A model generated the notes under the pieces. It saw nothing but the letters and a program-made list of their open reading frames with translations. It did not search any database and had not been told where the DNA came from. The translations under genes and the position numbers were made by a program. From Burkholderia seminalis DSM 23518 (lineage in GTDB: Bacteria > Pseudomonadota > Gammaproteobacteria > Burkholderiales > Burkholderiaceae): a stretch of DNA of 64,000 nt. Numbering within the stretch: position 1 is the stretch's first letter; every line of letters starts with the position of its first letter. The stretch covers positions 310,001 through 374,000 of the forward strand of contig NZ_CADFDK010000006.1 of NCBI RefSeq assembly GCF_902832885.1, in the 5' to 3' direction. Positions 19,251 to 27,535 of this stretch are shown here, one piece after another.

Positions 19251-20499
19251 TTACGCGGCCTCCCCGCGCCCGCAAACGACCGGCGCGGCCTGTTGCTGCG
19301 ACAGGTAGCGCAGCAGCTTCGTCACCATCCACACGACGATGAACGACAGCGCGACGAAGAACACCGCAAGCGGCGTCAGCACATGGATCGACACGAAGCC
19401 GGCCAGCCCCATCATCGCGGACGACACGAGCAGCAGCGCGCAGCCGAGGATCGCGCTCGTCAGCCCGGCGATATGCGGAAACAGCGAATTGCCCTTGGCC
19501 ATCAGCGTCGGGTACATCGCGCCCGCGCAGAAACCCATCACGAGTACCGGGGTCGCGAGCGTCCACACGCGCAGGCCGACGGTCAGCGCGAGCACCAGCA
19601 TCGTGACCGATGCGCCGGCCATCACGCGCGCGCCGATGCGCAGCCGTTGCTCGGCGCTCGGCAGCCCGCGCCCGTGAATCCGGTTCGACAGCCCGCCGAG
19701 GAAATACATCAAGCCGATCCCGAGCGCGAGATAACCGAAGAAGGTCGGCGGCTTGTGCAGCGTCGTCTGCACCATGAACGGCCCGACGATGTTGAACACG
19801 AGGAGGATGCTGTAGCACAGCCCCTGGGCGAGGAAGCAGCTCTGGAACACCGGGCTCGCCAGCACCTTGCCCGCGTTCGTCATCAGCGTGCGCGGCTCGA
19901 GATGCACCGGCTTCGGCAAGGTTTCGCGGTAGTGCCACAGCAGCGCCCACATCACCAGCGAGTAGACGAGCAGGAACACGAGGCACGCCCGCCAGCCGAA
20001 CCATTCCTGCAGGTGCGCGCCGATCACCGGGGCGATGATCGGTGCGAGCCCCCCACGCGATCGACATGTACGTGAACGCGTGCATCAGCGCCTGGCCCGA
20101 GAACGAATCGGTGATGATCGCCTTCGCCAGCAGGTTGGTGGTCGCGATCCCGAAGCCCTGCAGGCAGCGCGCCAGGATGAACGTCTCGAGGTTCGGCGCG
20201 CCGAGCGACAGCAGGCAGCCGATCGTGTAGATCACGAGCCCGAACGCGAGCACGCGCTTGCGCCCGTACGCGTCCGCGATCGGGCCGAAGATCAGCTGGC
20301 CGAGCGCATAGGCCGCCATGTAGCCGGACACGCTCGACTGGATCGCCTGCGGCGTGGTCGCGAACGAGCGCGCCATGTCGGGCAGCGCGGGCACGTAGAT
20401 GTCGATCGCGAGCTGGCCGGCGGATGCGAACAGACAGATCAGGAACAGCAGGAAGCGCGGCGAATTCGACTCGCGCGCGGGAGTGAGCGTGGCGTTCAT
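19251..20499 (-). pseudogene. Bcr/CflA family multidrug transporter, frameshifted
   Basis: An MFS drug transporter of the Bcr/CflA type (12 membrane segments expected). The first about 150 residues from ATG 20499 read normally (LAIDIYVPALPDMARSF; GPIADAYGRKRVL), then the frame breaks at a run of six C (plus strand 20049-20054). Downstream the rest of the protein continues in another frame to TAA at 19251 (GAHLQEWFGWRACLVFLL onward). Removing one base from the run restores a continuous 415-residue protein of normal family length with the expected AWGLAPIIAPVIGAH joint. So this is either a sequencing error, a recent loss of function or a slippage switch. The unshifted frame happens to stay open into the acetyltransferase gene. 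Confidence 0.85.
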
Positions 20500-20794
20500 G
20501 ACGACTGGGAAGGAGATCGGGCAGCGGTGCCGCACCGTCGATGTTCGAATGTCGAACAGGCGTGCGATCGTGGCGAATCCCGTATTGTGCCTGTTGTGGC
20601 GCCAGGCGACCGGATTCCCCCTGGCGCGGGCGAGGTTGAATGCCGCGCGGCCCTTCCGGAAAGGCGCTGACCGGGGCGGCCGGCCGCGGTTTTAATGTTG
20701 ATTTAAGCCGACGGCGGCATTGTCCCGGATGGCTCACTCCGTGAGCCGCACGTCATTGTTGATTCGATCAGTCTCGTTTGATGGAGATACGAAG
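20500..20794. other. Divergent intergenic region, transporter / exported protein
   Basis: About 295 bases between the divergent transporter and exported-protein genes. The stretch near 20690-20760 is relatively AT-rich and probably holds promoters. No inverted repeat or gene stands out. Confidence 0.4.
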
Positions 20795-21328
20795 ATGCGA
20801 TTCCGTTCGTACATGGCGGCGGGCGCGCTGGCACTGGTGCCCGTGCTCGCCTTGGCCGGCCAGGCCGGCGCGGCAGCCGCCGCCCAACCGATGTTCGTCG
20901 ACGTCGACGGGCAGGCCGTGCCCGTGAAAGCCGAAACGCGCGTCGTCCAGACGGCCGTCGGCCCGATGAAGGTCAGCACGTGGAGCTGGCACGGCCCGCA
21001 AGGCGGCGCGAGCTTCGAGATGCAGACGTCGTCGTCGGGCGGCATTCCGCCTGCGGCAGCGTTGCGGCAGATGCAGGCCGTGCAGTACCGGATGCAGGCA
21101 GCCCAGGCGCAGATGGTCGCGATGCAGCAGCAGATGCTGGCACTCCAGCACATCGCGCTCGCCAACGCGTTCGCCATGCCGATGCCGCAACCGGTCGGGT
21201 TCGCGATGCCGGCGTGGGCCGTGCCCCAACCGGTGCTCGTCATCGTGCCGGCGCGGCCTTCGGTGCCGTCGGCGGCGCCGTCGGCACCGGCCCGGCCGGC
21301 TGCGCGCGGGCCCGAAATCAAGGCCTGA
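20795..21328 (+). CDS. Met/Gln-rich exported protein of unknown function
   Basis: A 177-residue protein with a clear signal peptide (MRFRSYMAAGALALVPVLALAGQAGA). Residues about 28-80 form a beta-like segment (FVDVDGQAVPVKAETRVVQT). Residues 88-125 are a Met/Gln-rich helix (MQAVQYRMQAAQAQMVAMQQQ in parts), followed by a Met/Pro-rich stretch and an Ala/Pro-rich tail. The Met clusters could bind copper or silver, but that is a guess. ATG at 20795 has GGAG 9 nt upstream; earlier in-frame starts would hide the signal peptide. A terminator follows at 21366-21396. Confidence 0.7.
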   Translation: MRFRSYMAAGALALVPVLALAGQAGAAAAAQPMFVDVDGQAVPVKAETRVVQTAVGPMKVSTWSWHGPQGGASFEMQTSSSGGIPPAAALRQMQAVQYRMQAAQAQMVAMQQQMLALQHIALANAFAMPMPQPVGFAMPAWAVPQPVLVIVPARPSVPSAAPSAPARPAARGPEIKA

Positions 21329-21365
21329 CGCGCGACGCCGGCGCACGAGCGACCGGGCTGCAAAA

Positions 21366-21396
21366 CAAAACCGCCGGCATGTGCCGGCGGTTTTTC
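21366..21396 (+). terminator. Rho-independent terminator (copy 1 of a 53-bp repeat)
   Basis: Stem CCGCCGGCA/TGCCGGCGG with a 2-nt loop, flanked by AAAA and TTTTT. It lies 38 bp after the exported-protein gene. The hairpin and its flanks (21355-21407) recur at 27956-28009 with two mismatches and one extra T. Confidence 0.85.
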
Positions 21397-21468
21397 ATGT
21401 GCGGCGCCCGACGTGTCGCCAGAGGCGGCGCGCGCGCCGCCGCCCCGATCCTCCGGACTTTCCTCCGA

Positions 21469-21499
21469 TTGACACACCTCCCCGCCTTCCCCCTATACT
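21469..21499 (+). promoter_or_regulatory. Candidate sigma-70 promoter of the DUF1989 operon
   Basis: TTGACA (21469-21474) and TATACT (21494-21499) with a 19-nt spacer. The predicted start of transcription is near 21506, so the 13-bp inverted repeat at 21517-21529 would lie just downstream, where a bound repressor would block the polymerase. Confidence 0.5.
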
Positions 21500-21516
21500 C
21501 CCCGGAGCGCCAATCA

Positions 21517-21529
21517 ATTGTTGAACAAT
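21517..21529. promoter_or_regulatory. Candidate GntR/FCD operator, copy 1
   Basis: ATTGTTGAACAAT, an inverted repeat with a central G. The TTGT-N3-ACAA form fits operators of FCD-type GntR regulators. The identical 13-mer occurs at 27630-27642 upstream of the binding-protein gene, and a GntR/FCD gene lies between the two sites (22565-23239). Confidence 0.6.
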
Positions 21530-21618
21530 CAATCATGCGAATTGACGCCTGACCGGCCACCATAAAGGGTTACAGCCGGATCGACGCATCTGCCAACCTT
21601 TCCCGAGAGTACCGCGTC

Positions 21619-22479
21619 ATGTCGAACTATCCCGCTGCCTACCAGGTCACCAAGGGCTCCGTCCTGAACGTCGACGAAGCCTTTTATTCCGCGATTGCCC
21701 GGCGCCAGGACGCGCGCGAACGGATTGCCTCGCACGTCGTGCCGATCCGCAGCGGCTTCGCTTGGACAGTGCCGGCCGGCCACGTATTCCGGATCGTCAC
21801 GCTCGAGGGCCCGCAAGTCGCGGATTTCAACATCTGGAACCTGCACAATCCGCGCGAACGCATGTGGGCGTCGCGCACGCGCCAGTTGCAGGCCGCGCAC
21901 GTGACGACGTTCGACCGGCTCTGGTCGACACTACCGTATCTGCGCCCGATGGTCACGATCACCGACGACACGCTCGCCGGTTACGGCGTCGACGGCGACG
22001 GCGGCCGCGTGCACGACCTGCTCGGCACGCGCTGCGACCCGTACGTGAACAAGCTGCTGACCGGCGAGGATTTTCATTTCCACTGCCACTCGAACCTCGT
22101 GCGCGCGGTCGCGCCATACGGGCTCACCGAATTCGACGTGCACGACGTGCTCAACGTGTTCCAGTGCACGGGCCTGAACGACGACGACAAGTACTTCATG
22201 AAGGCGTGCCCCGCGAAACCGGGCGACTACCTCGAATTCTTCGCCGAAATCGACGTGCTGTGCGCGATGTCCACCTGCCCCGGCGGCGATCTGTCGGTGC
22301 CGATGTGGGGGCCCGGCGCGCGCGATCCGATCGACGTGTGCCGGCCACTCGGCGTCGAGGTGTACCGGCTCGACCCGAGCCTGCTCGAAGGCTGGTCGTC
22401 GCCGTCCGTCGCGCCGTACCGCGGCCAGCACGGCATGCAGCAGCCGCAGGCCGGCTGGCAGCACGGCGAAACGGCGTAA
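21619..22479 (+). CDS. DUF1989 family protein (urea-carboxylase-associated type)
   Basis: A 286-residue cytoplasmic protein of the DUF1989 family, whose members often sit with urea or guanidine carboxylase genes and in amino-acid breakdown clusters; the reaction is not known to me. Visible family features are IRSGFAWTVPAGHVFRIV (residues about 44-61), the QVADFNIWN core, an RMWASRTRQLQ stretch, the His-rich FHFHCHSNL segment and conserved Cys in LCAMSTCPGGD, which could bind metal. The start ATG at 21619 has GAGAG 10 nt upstream. It heads the rightward operon and is followed after 85 bases by the GntR regulator. Confidence 0.85.
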   Translation: MSNYPAAYQVTKGSVLNVDEAFYSAIARRQDARERIASHVVPIRSGFAWTVPAGHVFRIVTLEGPQVADFNIWNLHNPRERMWASRTRQLQAAHVTTFDRLWSTLPYLRPMVTITDDTLAGYGVDGDGGRVHDLLGTRCDPYVNKLLTGEDFHFHCHSNLVRAVAPYGLTEFDVHDVLNVFQCTGLNDDDKYFMKACPAKPGDYLEFFAEIDVLCAMSTCPGGDLSVPMWGPGARDPIDVCRPLGVEVYRLDPSLLEGWSSPSVAPYRGQHGMQQPQAGWQHGETA

Positions 22480-22564
22480 CCCGAGCCGCAGCCCGTAGAA
22501 TGGCGAAACGCCGCCGGCCGGCCACGCCGGCGGCGCACGATCAGGAGAGGAGCGAACGAACGGA

Positions 22565-23239
22565 ATGGCAAGCGAAAAAGCGAGAGGACAGTCGGTCGCC
22601 GACCGGATCAGCCATCAACTGCGCGAGCACATCATCAGCGGCAAGCTGCCGCCCGGCACGGCGCTGATCGAGATGGACCTCGCCGCCGAATACGACACGT
22701 CGCGCAACTCGCTTCGCGAAGTCCTGCATCAGCTCGGCCGTGAAGGGCTCGTCACGTTCGTGCGGCACAAGGGCGTCGTCGTGCGCACGCTCAACCGCCA
22801 GGACGTGCGCGATCTCTATGTCGCGCGCCGGACGCTCGAACTGCATGCGCTGAACACGGCCGAACTCGCCCAGCCGGCGCTGCTCGAAAAGATGCAGACC
22901 GCCATTCGCGCGGCCGAGCGGGAACTCGACAAGGAAAACTGGCAAGCCGTCGGCACGCACAGCCTGCGGTTTCACCAGCACATCGTCGCGCTTCAGAAGT
23001 CGGCGCTGCTCGACGAATTCTTCCGGACCATCTCGGCGCAGTTGCGTCTCGTCTTTGCGGCCGATCCCGACGAGAAGCGCGTGCAAACGCCTGACTGGAT
23101 CCAGCGCGAATACCAGATCTACGACCTGCTCACGCAGAACCGCCGCAGCGAAGCCGTTACCACGCTGGCGCGTTATCTCGACGATTCCGAACGGATGCTC
23201 GTCGAAGCGATCAAGCGCGGCCATCGCGACGCAGCCTGA
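22565..23239 (+). CDS. GntR family transcriptional regulator, FCD (FadR/VanR) type
   Basis: A 224-residue DNA-binding regulator. The N-terminal winged helix (about residues 10-75: ISHQLREHIISGKLPPG, LAAEYDTSRNSLREVLHQL) is the GntR motif. The C-terminal helical FCD domain (about 85-215) normally binds a small acid, sometimes with a metal. GAGGAG lies upstream of ATG 22565. Lying between two convergent operons that each carry the same 13-bp inverted repeat, it most likely controls both, including itself, in response to the imported compound (inference). Confidence 0.92.
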   Translation: MASEKARGQSVADRISHQLREHIISGKLPPGTALIEMDLAAEYDTSRNSLREVLHQLGREGLVTFVRHKGVVVRTLNRQDVRDLYVARRTLELHALNTAELAQPALLEKMQTAIRAAERELDKENWQAVGTHSLRFHQHIVALQKSALLDEFFRTISAQLRLVFAADPDEKRVQTPDWIQREYQIYDLLTQNRRSEAVTTLARYLDDSERMLVEAIKRGHRDAA

Positions 23240-23244
23240 CGCCA

Positions 23245-23265
23245 CGCACCGCACGATGCGGTGCG
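23245..23265. terminator. Hairpin between convergent GntR and EctC-like genes
   Basis: CGCACCGCA pairs with TGCGGTGCG (9 bp, loop CGA), 5 bases after the GntR stop and 23 bases after the end of the EctC-like gene on the other strand. No clear T-run on either side, so it may be a weak two-way terminator. Confidence 0.5.
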
Positions 23266-23288
23266 CAACGGCCCGACCGCACACGGGG

Positions 23289-23687
23289 TCAGGCTTGCCG
23301 TTCAGCCGGAAGCGCGTAGCTGCCGTCTTCCCGATGCGTCTCGAGCCCCGTCAGCGGCGGATTGAACACGCACACGAGATGCAGGTCGCCGCGCGTCGCA
23401 CGCAGGATATGCGGATCGTTCAGGTTCAGCGCATAGATCGTTCCGGGCGTGATCCGATGCACGGTGCCGGTCGCCGTGTCGACCACCTCGCCCTCCCCGG
23501 CCACGCAGTAGTTGGTCTCGAAGTGGTTCTTGTAATGCAGATGCAGTTCCGCGCCTTCATGCACGCGCGTTTCGTGGACGGAGTAGCCAACGCCGTCCTG
23601 CCTGACGATCATGCGCTTGCTGTCCCAGCCCGGGCCGCGCGCATGGCGTTCGGTATTGGCAATATCGGCCGATCTCACGACGATCAT
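23289..23687 (-). CDS. Solitary ectoine synthase (EctC)-like cupin
   Basis: A 132-residue single-domain cupin with the length and sequence course of ectoine synthase (starts MIVVRS, ends near NPPLTGLETHREDGSYALP). The three residues reported as iron ligands in EctC (Glu57, Tyr85, His93) are at the same numbers here, and Trp21, Arg25, Thr40, Tyr52 and His55, part of the reported substrate pocket, are also kept. EctC closes the ring of N-acetyl-diaminobutyrate to ectoine, but no ectA or ectB is in the window. Lone EctC proteins are known, and EctC can also act on glutamine in side reactions. Here, beside an amidase and amino-acid transporter, it probably acts on another substrate. AGAGGT precedes the ATG. 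Confidence 0.88.
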   Translation of the reverse strand: MIVVRSADIANTERHARGPGWDSKRMIVRQDGVGYSVHETRVHEGAELHLHYKNHFETNYCVAGEGEVVDTATGTVHRITPGTIYALNLNDPHILRATRGDLHLVCVFNPPLTGLETHREDGSYALPAERQA

Positions 23688-23748
23688 AAGTACCTCTGAA
23701 TAGTGACGATGAAAGATGACAAGGCGATCCTTGCCGCGGGGAAACGCG

Positions 23749-25116
23749 TCATGCGAAACCGGTCAGCGTCCGTTCGACCGTGGCCGCGACATCGAAGAGC
23801 CATGCGTCTTCGCCGCGGCGCCCGGTGATCAGCAAGCCGACAGGCTGCCTGTTCCGCAGGTCGCCCGGCACACTGATGCTCGGCAGATCGAGCCGGTTGG
23901 CGAATTCGGTCAGCCTGAACGCCCGCGCATTCTGTGCGAGATACACGGCTTCGTCGGCCAGATCGGCCAGGCGCGGCGGCAGCATCGGCACCGTCGGCGT
24001 CAACACCGCATCCGCGTCGCCGAGTTCGGCGTGGTATGTATCGGCAAGCGCGGCGAGACGCAGCAAAGCCGCCGCGTAGTCGTGCGCGCGCACGTGCTCG
24101 CCCGCCGCGATGCGCGGCCCGACCAGCGGATCGTAGCGGTCCGCGGCCGTTGCGAGGCGCGCGCGATGCAGCATGAACGCCTCCGCGGCGATGATGCCGC
24201 CCGTGCGGGCGACGGCACCGGCCTCGGCCACGCAATCGAGCCGCTTGCGCAGGATGCGCGCACCCTGCGCGGACAGCCGGGACAACCATCCGTCGAACGC
24301 GCGGCCGACCACGGGATCGAGGTCGTCGGTCGCAAATGGCTCGGGCACGATGAACGTGAAGTCGCGAATGGTTGCCGGCGCCGCCCGTTGCAGGCCGCGT
24401 CCGTGCAGCACCGCGTCCGCACGCCGGCACAGGCGGACCGTCGCGGCCAGCAAGCCCGGTACGTCGAAGCTGGTCGACAGAAGCTGCATGCCGCCGGTCG
24501 CATAGCGTCCGCGCGACGGCTTGAATCCGGTCACACCGCAGAATGCGGCTGGAATGCGCGCGGAACCGCTCGTATCGGAACCCAGCGACAGCTCGGCCGC
24601 GCCGAGCGCCAACGATACGGCCGCGCCCGAACTCGATCCGCCGGCGACCCGCTCGCGCCGTGCATCGAGTGGCGTCATCGGCGTGCCGTACGCGTGGTTC
24701 ACGCCGAGCGCGCCATACGCGAACTCGGTCATCGCCGTCTGCGCCACCACGACGGCACCGGCACGGCGCAGCGCCGCTACCGGTGGGGCGTCGGCGCGCG
24801 CCGGCAGCGCGTCCGCCAGCACGCGCGAACCGGCATGCGTGACCCAGCCTTCGCAATCGAAACAGGCCTTCACCGCCAGTACGGCCCCGGCCAGCGGCGC
24901 ATCGGCCGTCCCGGCGCGCAACGACGCGTCCATTGCCCGCGCTTCGCGGGTCGCCGCGTCGTCACGACGCGCGAGCCATGCCGTTTCGATGTCGCCGGGA
25001 TGCGCGTTCGCGCGTTCCAGACAGGCGAGCAGTCGCTCGGCACACGCATGATCGTGCATGTCGCTCAGCCGGAAAGCCGTCGGGTCCATTCCTGCTCCGA
25101 TCCAGTGGTCCGTCAT
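23749..25116 (-). CDS. Amidase signature family hydrolase
   Basis: A 455-residue cytoplasmic amidase that hydrolyses a C-N amide bond. The Ser-cisSer-Lys triad region is intact: Lys in AVLAVKACFDCEG (about residue 83), GGSSSG (about 158) and the nucleophile Ser in LGSDTSGSARIPA. The substrate cannot be read from sequence; GatA-like, urea- or amino-acid-amide-cleaving enzymes share this fold. ATG at 25116 overlaps the transporter stop by four bases (ATGA), so the gene is translationally coupled to uptake. The EctC-like gene follows 61 bases later. Confidence 0.9.
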   Translation of the reverse strand: MTDHWIGAGMDPTAFRLSDMHDHACAERLLACLERANAHPGDIETAWLARRDDAATREARAMDASLRAGTADAPLAGAVLAVKACFDCEGWVTHAGSRVLADALPARADAPPVAALRRAGAVVVAQTAMTEFAYGALGVNHAYGTPMTPLDARRERVAGGSSSGAAVSLALGAAELSLGSDTSGSARIPAAFCGVTGFKPSRGRYATGGMQLLSTSFDVPGLLAATVRLCRRADAVLHGRGLQRAAPATIRDFTFIVPEPFATDDLDPVVGRAFDGWLSRLSAQGARILRKRLDCVAEAGAVARTGGIIAAEAFMLHRARLATAADRYDPLVGPRIAAGEHVRAHDYAAALLRLAALADTYHAELGDADAVLTPTVPMLPPRLADLADEAVYLAQNARAFRLTEFANRLDLPSISVPGDLRNRQPVGLLITGRRGEDAWLFDVAATVERTLTGFA

Positions 25117-26615
25117 GCAAAGTGAACGTGCTTCAGAAAATCCTTCACGCGCGCGTCCGCGCTGCCGCGGATCCGCTCCGGCGGCACGTCGTACAGGATG
25201 CGTCCGTTCTCCATGAACACAATCCGATCGGAAACCTTGAACGCGAAATTCATTTCGTGGGTCACGATGACCATCGTCATCCCTTCTGCTGCCAGCGTCT
25301 CGACGACCTTCAACACTTCACCGACGAGTTCGGGATCGAGCGCCGATGTCGGCTCGTCGAACAACATGATCGACGGCCGTGTCGCGAGCGCACGCGCAAT
25401 CGCGACACGCTGCTGCTGGCCACCCGACAACTGGTGCGGATACTTGTTCGCATGTTCGAGCATCCCGACCTTCGACAGCAGCGACAGTGCCTGCAGCCGG
25501 ACCGCCGCCGTATCGGCCTGCCGGTGATAGCACGGCGCCATCGTCACGTTCTGCAGCGCGGTGCGATGCGGAAACAGGTTGAAGCCCTGGAACACCATGC
25601 CGATATCCAGGATGCGCGCGTCCGACACGCGCGGCGGATGCGAAGCGGACGCGCGGATGAACGATACGCCGTACAGGTCGATCTCGCCGGCACTCACCGG
25701 CGCGAGGCCGTTGATGGTACGGATCAGCGAGGTCTTGCCGGAGCCGGACGGGCCGATGATCGACACGACCTGCCCGGGCGCGACGTCGAGATGAATATCC
25801 TTCAGCACCTCGTGGCGGCCGTAGCGCTGCTGCACGCCTTTCACGCGCAGTGCGAATTCCGCGCTCGCCCGCGGTCTGGGCTCGACAGCAGGCACCGACA
25901 GCGGCAGTTCGAGATCCGCGTGGCCTGACTGCGCGGGCGTGCGGCGGCTGACGTCGAGGTGCCTCTCGAGATAACCCAGCAGCCGGCTGAACACCGTGAC
26001 GATCAGCACGTAGTAGAACGCGACGGCCAGCATCGTTTCGAACACAAGGAAGTTCTGCGTGTAAAGCCGTTGTCCGACGAGCAGGATCTCGGCAAGCGAT
26101 ATCACGGACACCAGCGACGTGAGCTTGACGATCGTGATGAACTCGTTCGCGAGCGCGGGCAGCGCAATGCGGATCGCCTGCGGCATCACGATCAGCCGCT
26201 GGATGCCGGTAAAGCGGATCCCGAGCGCGCGCCCCGCCTCGATTTGCCCGGGCGGCACCGACAGAATCCCGCCGCGATGGATTTCCGCGAAATACGCGGT
26301 TTCGCTCAGCACCATCGCGATCAGGCCGGCCGTGAACGGATCGGACAGCACCACGCTGGTCGCGGGGAAGACCTGCGGGAGGTTGTAGATGAAGACCAGC
26401 AGCACGAGCAGCGGCAGGCTGCGGAAGAACCAGATGTACCCGGCCGCCGCGCGCTTCAGCAGCGGCCGGTGCGACTGCCTCGCGAGCGCCACCGGAAACC
26501 CGAGCAACACGCCGAGCCCCCACGTGGCGACACTGAGTTCGACGACCACGACGCACGCGCGCCAGAAATCCGTGTCCCGCAACAGTTGAAACGCATAGTG
26601 CCAATCGAACTGCAT
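25113..26615 (-). CDS. Fused polar amino acid ABC transporter permease-ATPase
   Basis: A 500-residue single-chain fusion. Residues 1-225 are a HisM/GlnP-type permease (five hydrophobic segments, EAA-like loop EAGRALGIRFTGIQRLIVMPQA). Residues about 255-500 are the ATPase: Walker A GPSGSGKT, Q-loop MVFQGFNLF, signature LSGGQQQR, Walker B IMLFDEPTSALD, H-loop THE. Usually these are separate proteins; here a short linker rich in Pro and Glu joins them. ATG at 26615 has GAGGAG 6 nt upstream. It lies 77 bases after the binding-protein gene and is coupled to the amidase. Confidence 0.93.
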   Translation of the reverse strand: MQFDWHYAFQLLRDTDFWRACVVVVELSVATWGLGVLLGFPVALARQSHRPLLKRAAAGYIWFFRSLPLLVLLVFIYNLPQVFPATSVVLSDPFTAGLIAMVLSETAYFAEIHRGGILSVPPGQIEAGRALGIRFTGIQRLIVMPQAIRIALPALANEFITIVKLTSLVSVISLAEILLVGQRLYTQNFLVFETMLAVAFYYVLIVTVFSRLLGYLERHLDVSRRTPAQSGHADLELPLSVPAVEPRPRASAEFALRVKGVQQRYGRHEVLKDIHLDVAPGQVVSIIGPSGSGKTSLIRTINGLAPVSAGEIDLYGVSFIRASASHPPRVSDARILDIGMVFQGFNLFPHRTALQNVTMAPCYHRQADTAAVRLQALSLLSKVGMLEHANKYPHQLSGGQQQRVAIARALATRPSIMLFDEPTSALDPELVGEVLKVVETLAAEGMTMVIVTHEMNFAFKVSDRIVFMENGRILYDVPPERIRGSADARVKDFLKHVHFA

Positions 26616-26692
26616 CGAAGACTCCTCAACCCCGAAGGGCGATGCGGCCGCACCGAGCGGCACGCGATGGTCGGGTCGTGCCTGCTTCGCGC

Positions 26693-27535
26693 TTATTTCG
26701 CGGCGCCCAGCGCCCCGGCAACGTCGGCCGGCGTGGGCTCCTGCAACCCGTATTTCTTCACGAGGCTGCCGTATTCGCCGCTGCGTTTCGCGTCGCTCAG
26801 CGCGCCTTCGAGCGCGCCCTGCAGGCCGCTGTCGCCCTTCGTCACGCCCAGGCCGATCACGATCGGATACAGCAGCGTCGTCGAGCTGATTTCGATGCGC
26901 TCGTTCGTCTGCTTCGTGATCCCCTGCGCGACGGCCGCATCCTCGATCTGGACGTCGACCGCCTTTGCCATCAGCGCGGACGTCGCTTCCGGCGACGTCG
27001 GGAACTCGAGGATCGCGATCTCGCCGCGGCCGGCCGGCTTGCAGGTGTCCTGCGAGACCGCGCGCAGCTTCGGCGTCCAGGACGCGCCCTTGATCGAGCC
27101 GACCCGCTTGCCGCACAGGTCCTGCGGCGTCTTCGGCAGAAATGCGCTGCCTTTTGCGACGAGCAGCGACGCGCCCGTCTTCAGGTACGGCACGAAATCG
27201 ACCTGCTTCACGCGATCGGGCGTCACATAGAGCGCGGACGCGACGACATCGAAGCGGCGCGCCTTCATCCCGAGGATGAGGTCCGGAAAGCGTGTATCGA
27301 GGAACACCGGCTCCAGTTGCAGGTGGTGCGCCAGCATCCGCGAGAACTCGGCGTCGAAGCCGGCGGGCTTGCCGGCATCCAGGTACGCGTACGGCGGATA
27401 CGTGAGATCCGATCCCACCAGCAGCGTGCCGGACCGCACCGTCTGCAGCGGCGACGCCGCTGCGAGCGAGCACGCGAAGGCCAGCGGCACAAGCGCGCCG
27501 CGGAGGAAACGTCGAAGCGGAAGACGAGCGGACAT
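26693..27535 (-). CDS. Amino acid ABC transporter periplasmic binding protein
   Basis: A 280-residue family-3 solute-binding protein. A signal peptide (about residues 1-27) is followed by the lobe 1 start LLVGSDLTYPPYAYLD, the substrate-site stretch DVVASALYVTPDRVKQVDFVPY and the hinge and lobe 2 region. Members bind polar amino acids and opine-like compounds; the ligand here is unknown. AGGAG lies 8 nt upstream of ATG 27535. First gene of the leftward operon with the fused permease-ATPase, amidase and EctC-like protein. The candidate operator lies about 95 bases upstream of the start. Confidence 0.93.
   Translation of the reverse strand: MSARLPLRRFLRGALVPLAFACSLAAASPLQTVRSGTLLVGSDLTYPPYAYLDAGKPAGFDAEFSRMLAHHLQLEPVFLDTRFPDLILGMKARRFDVVASALYVTPDRVKQVDFVPYLKTGASLLVAKGSAFLPKTPQDLCGKRVGSIKGASWTPKLRAVSQDTCKPAGRGEIAILEFPTSPEATSALMAKAVDVQIEDAAVAQGITKQTNERIEISSTTLLYPIVIGLGVTKGDSGLQGALEGALSDAKRSGEYGSLVKKYGLQEPTPADVAGALGAAK

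Noticed and set aside
18712-20535. A 607-codon frame that seems to fuse an MFS N-terminus to a GNAT acetyltransferase
   Set aside because: The middle part is non-MFS sequence caused by the extra base at 20049-20054; in the correct frame the transporter ends at 19251 and the acetyltransferase has its own ATG at 19233.
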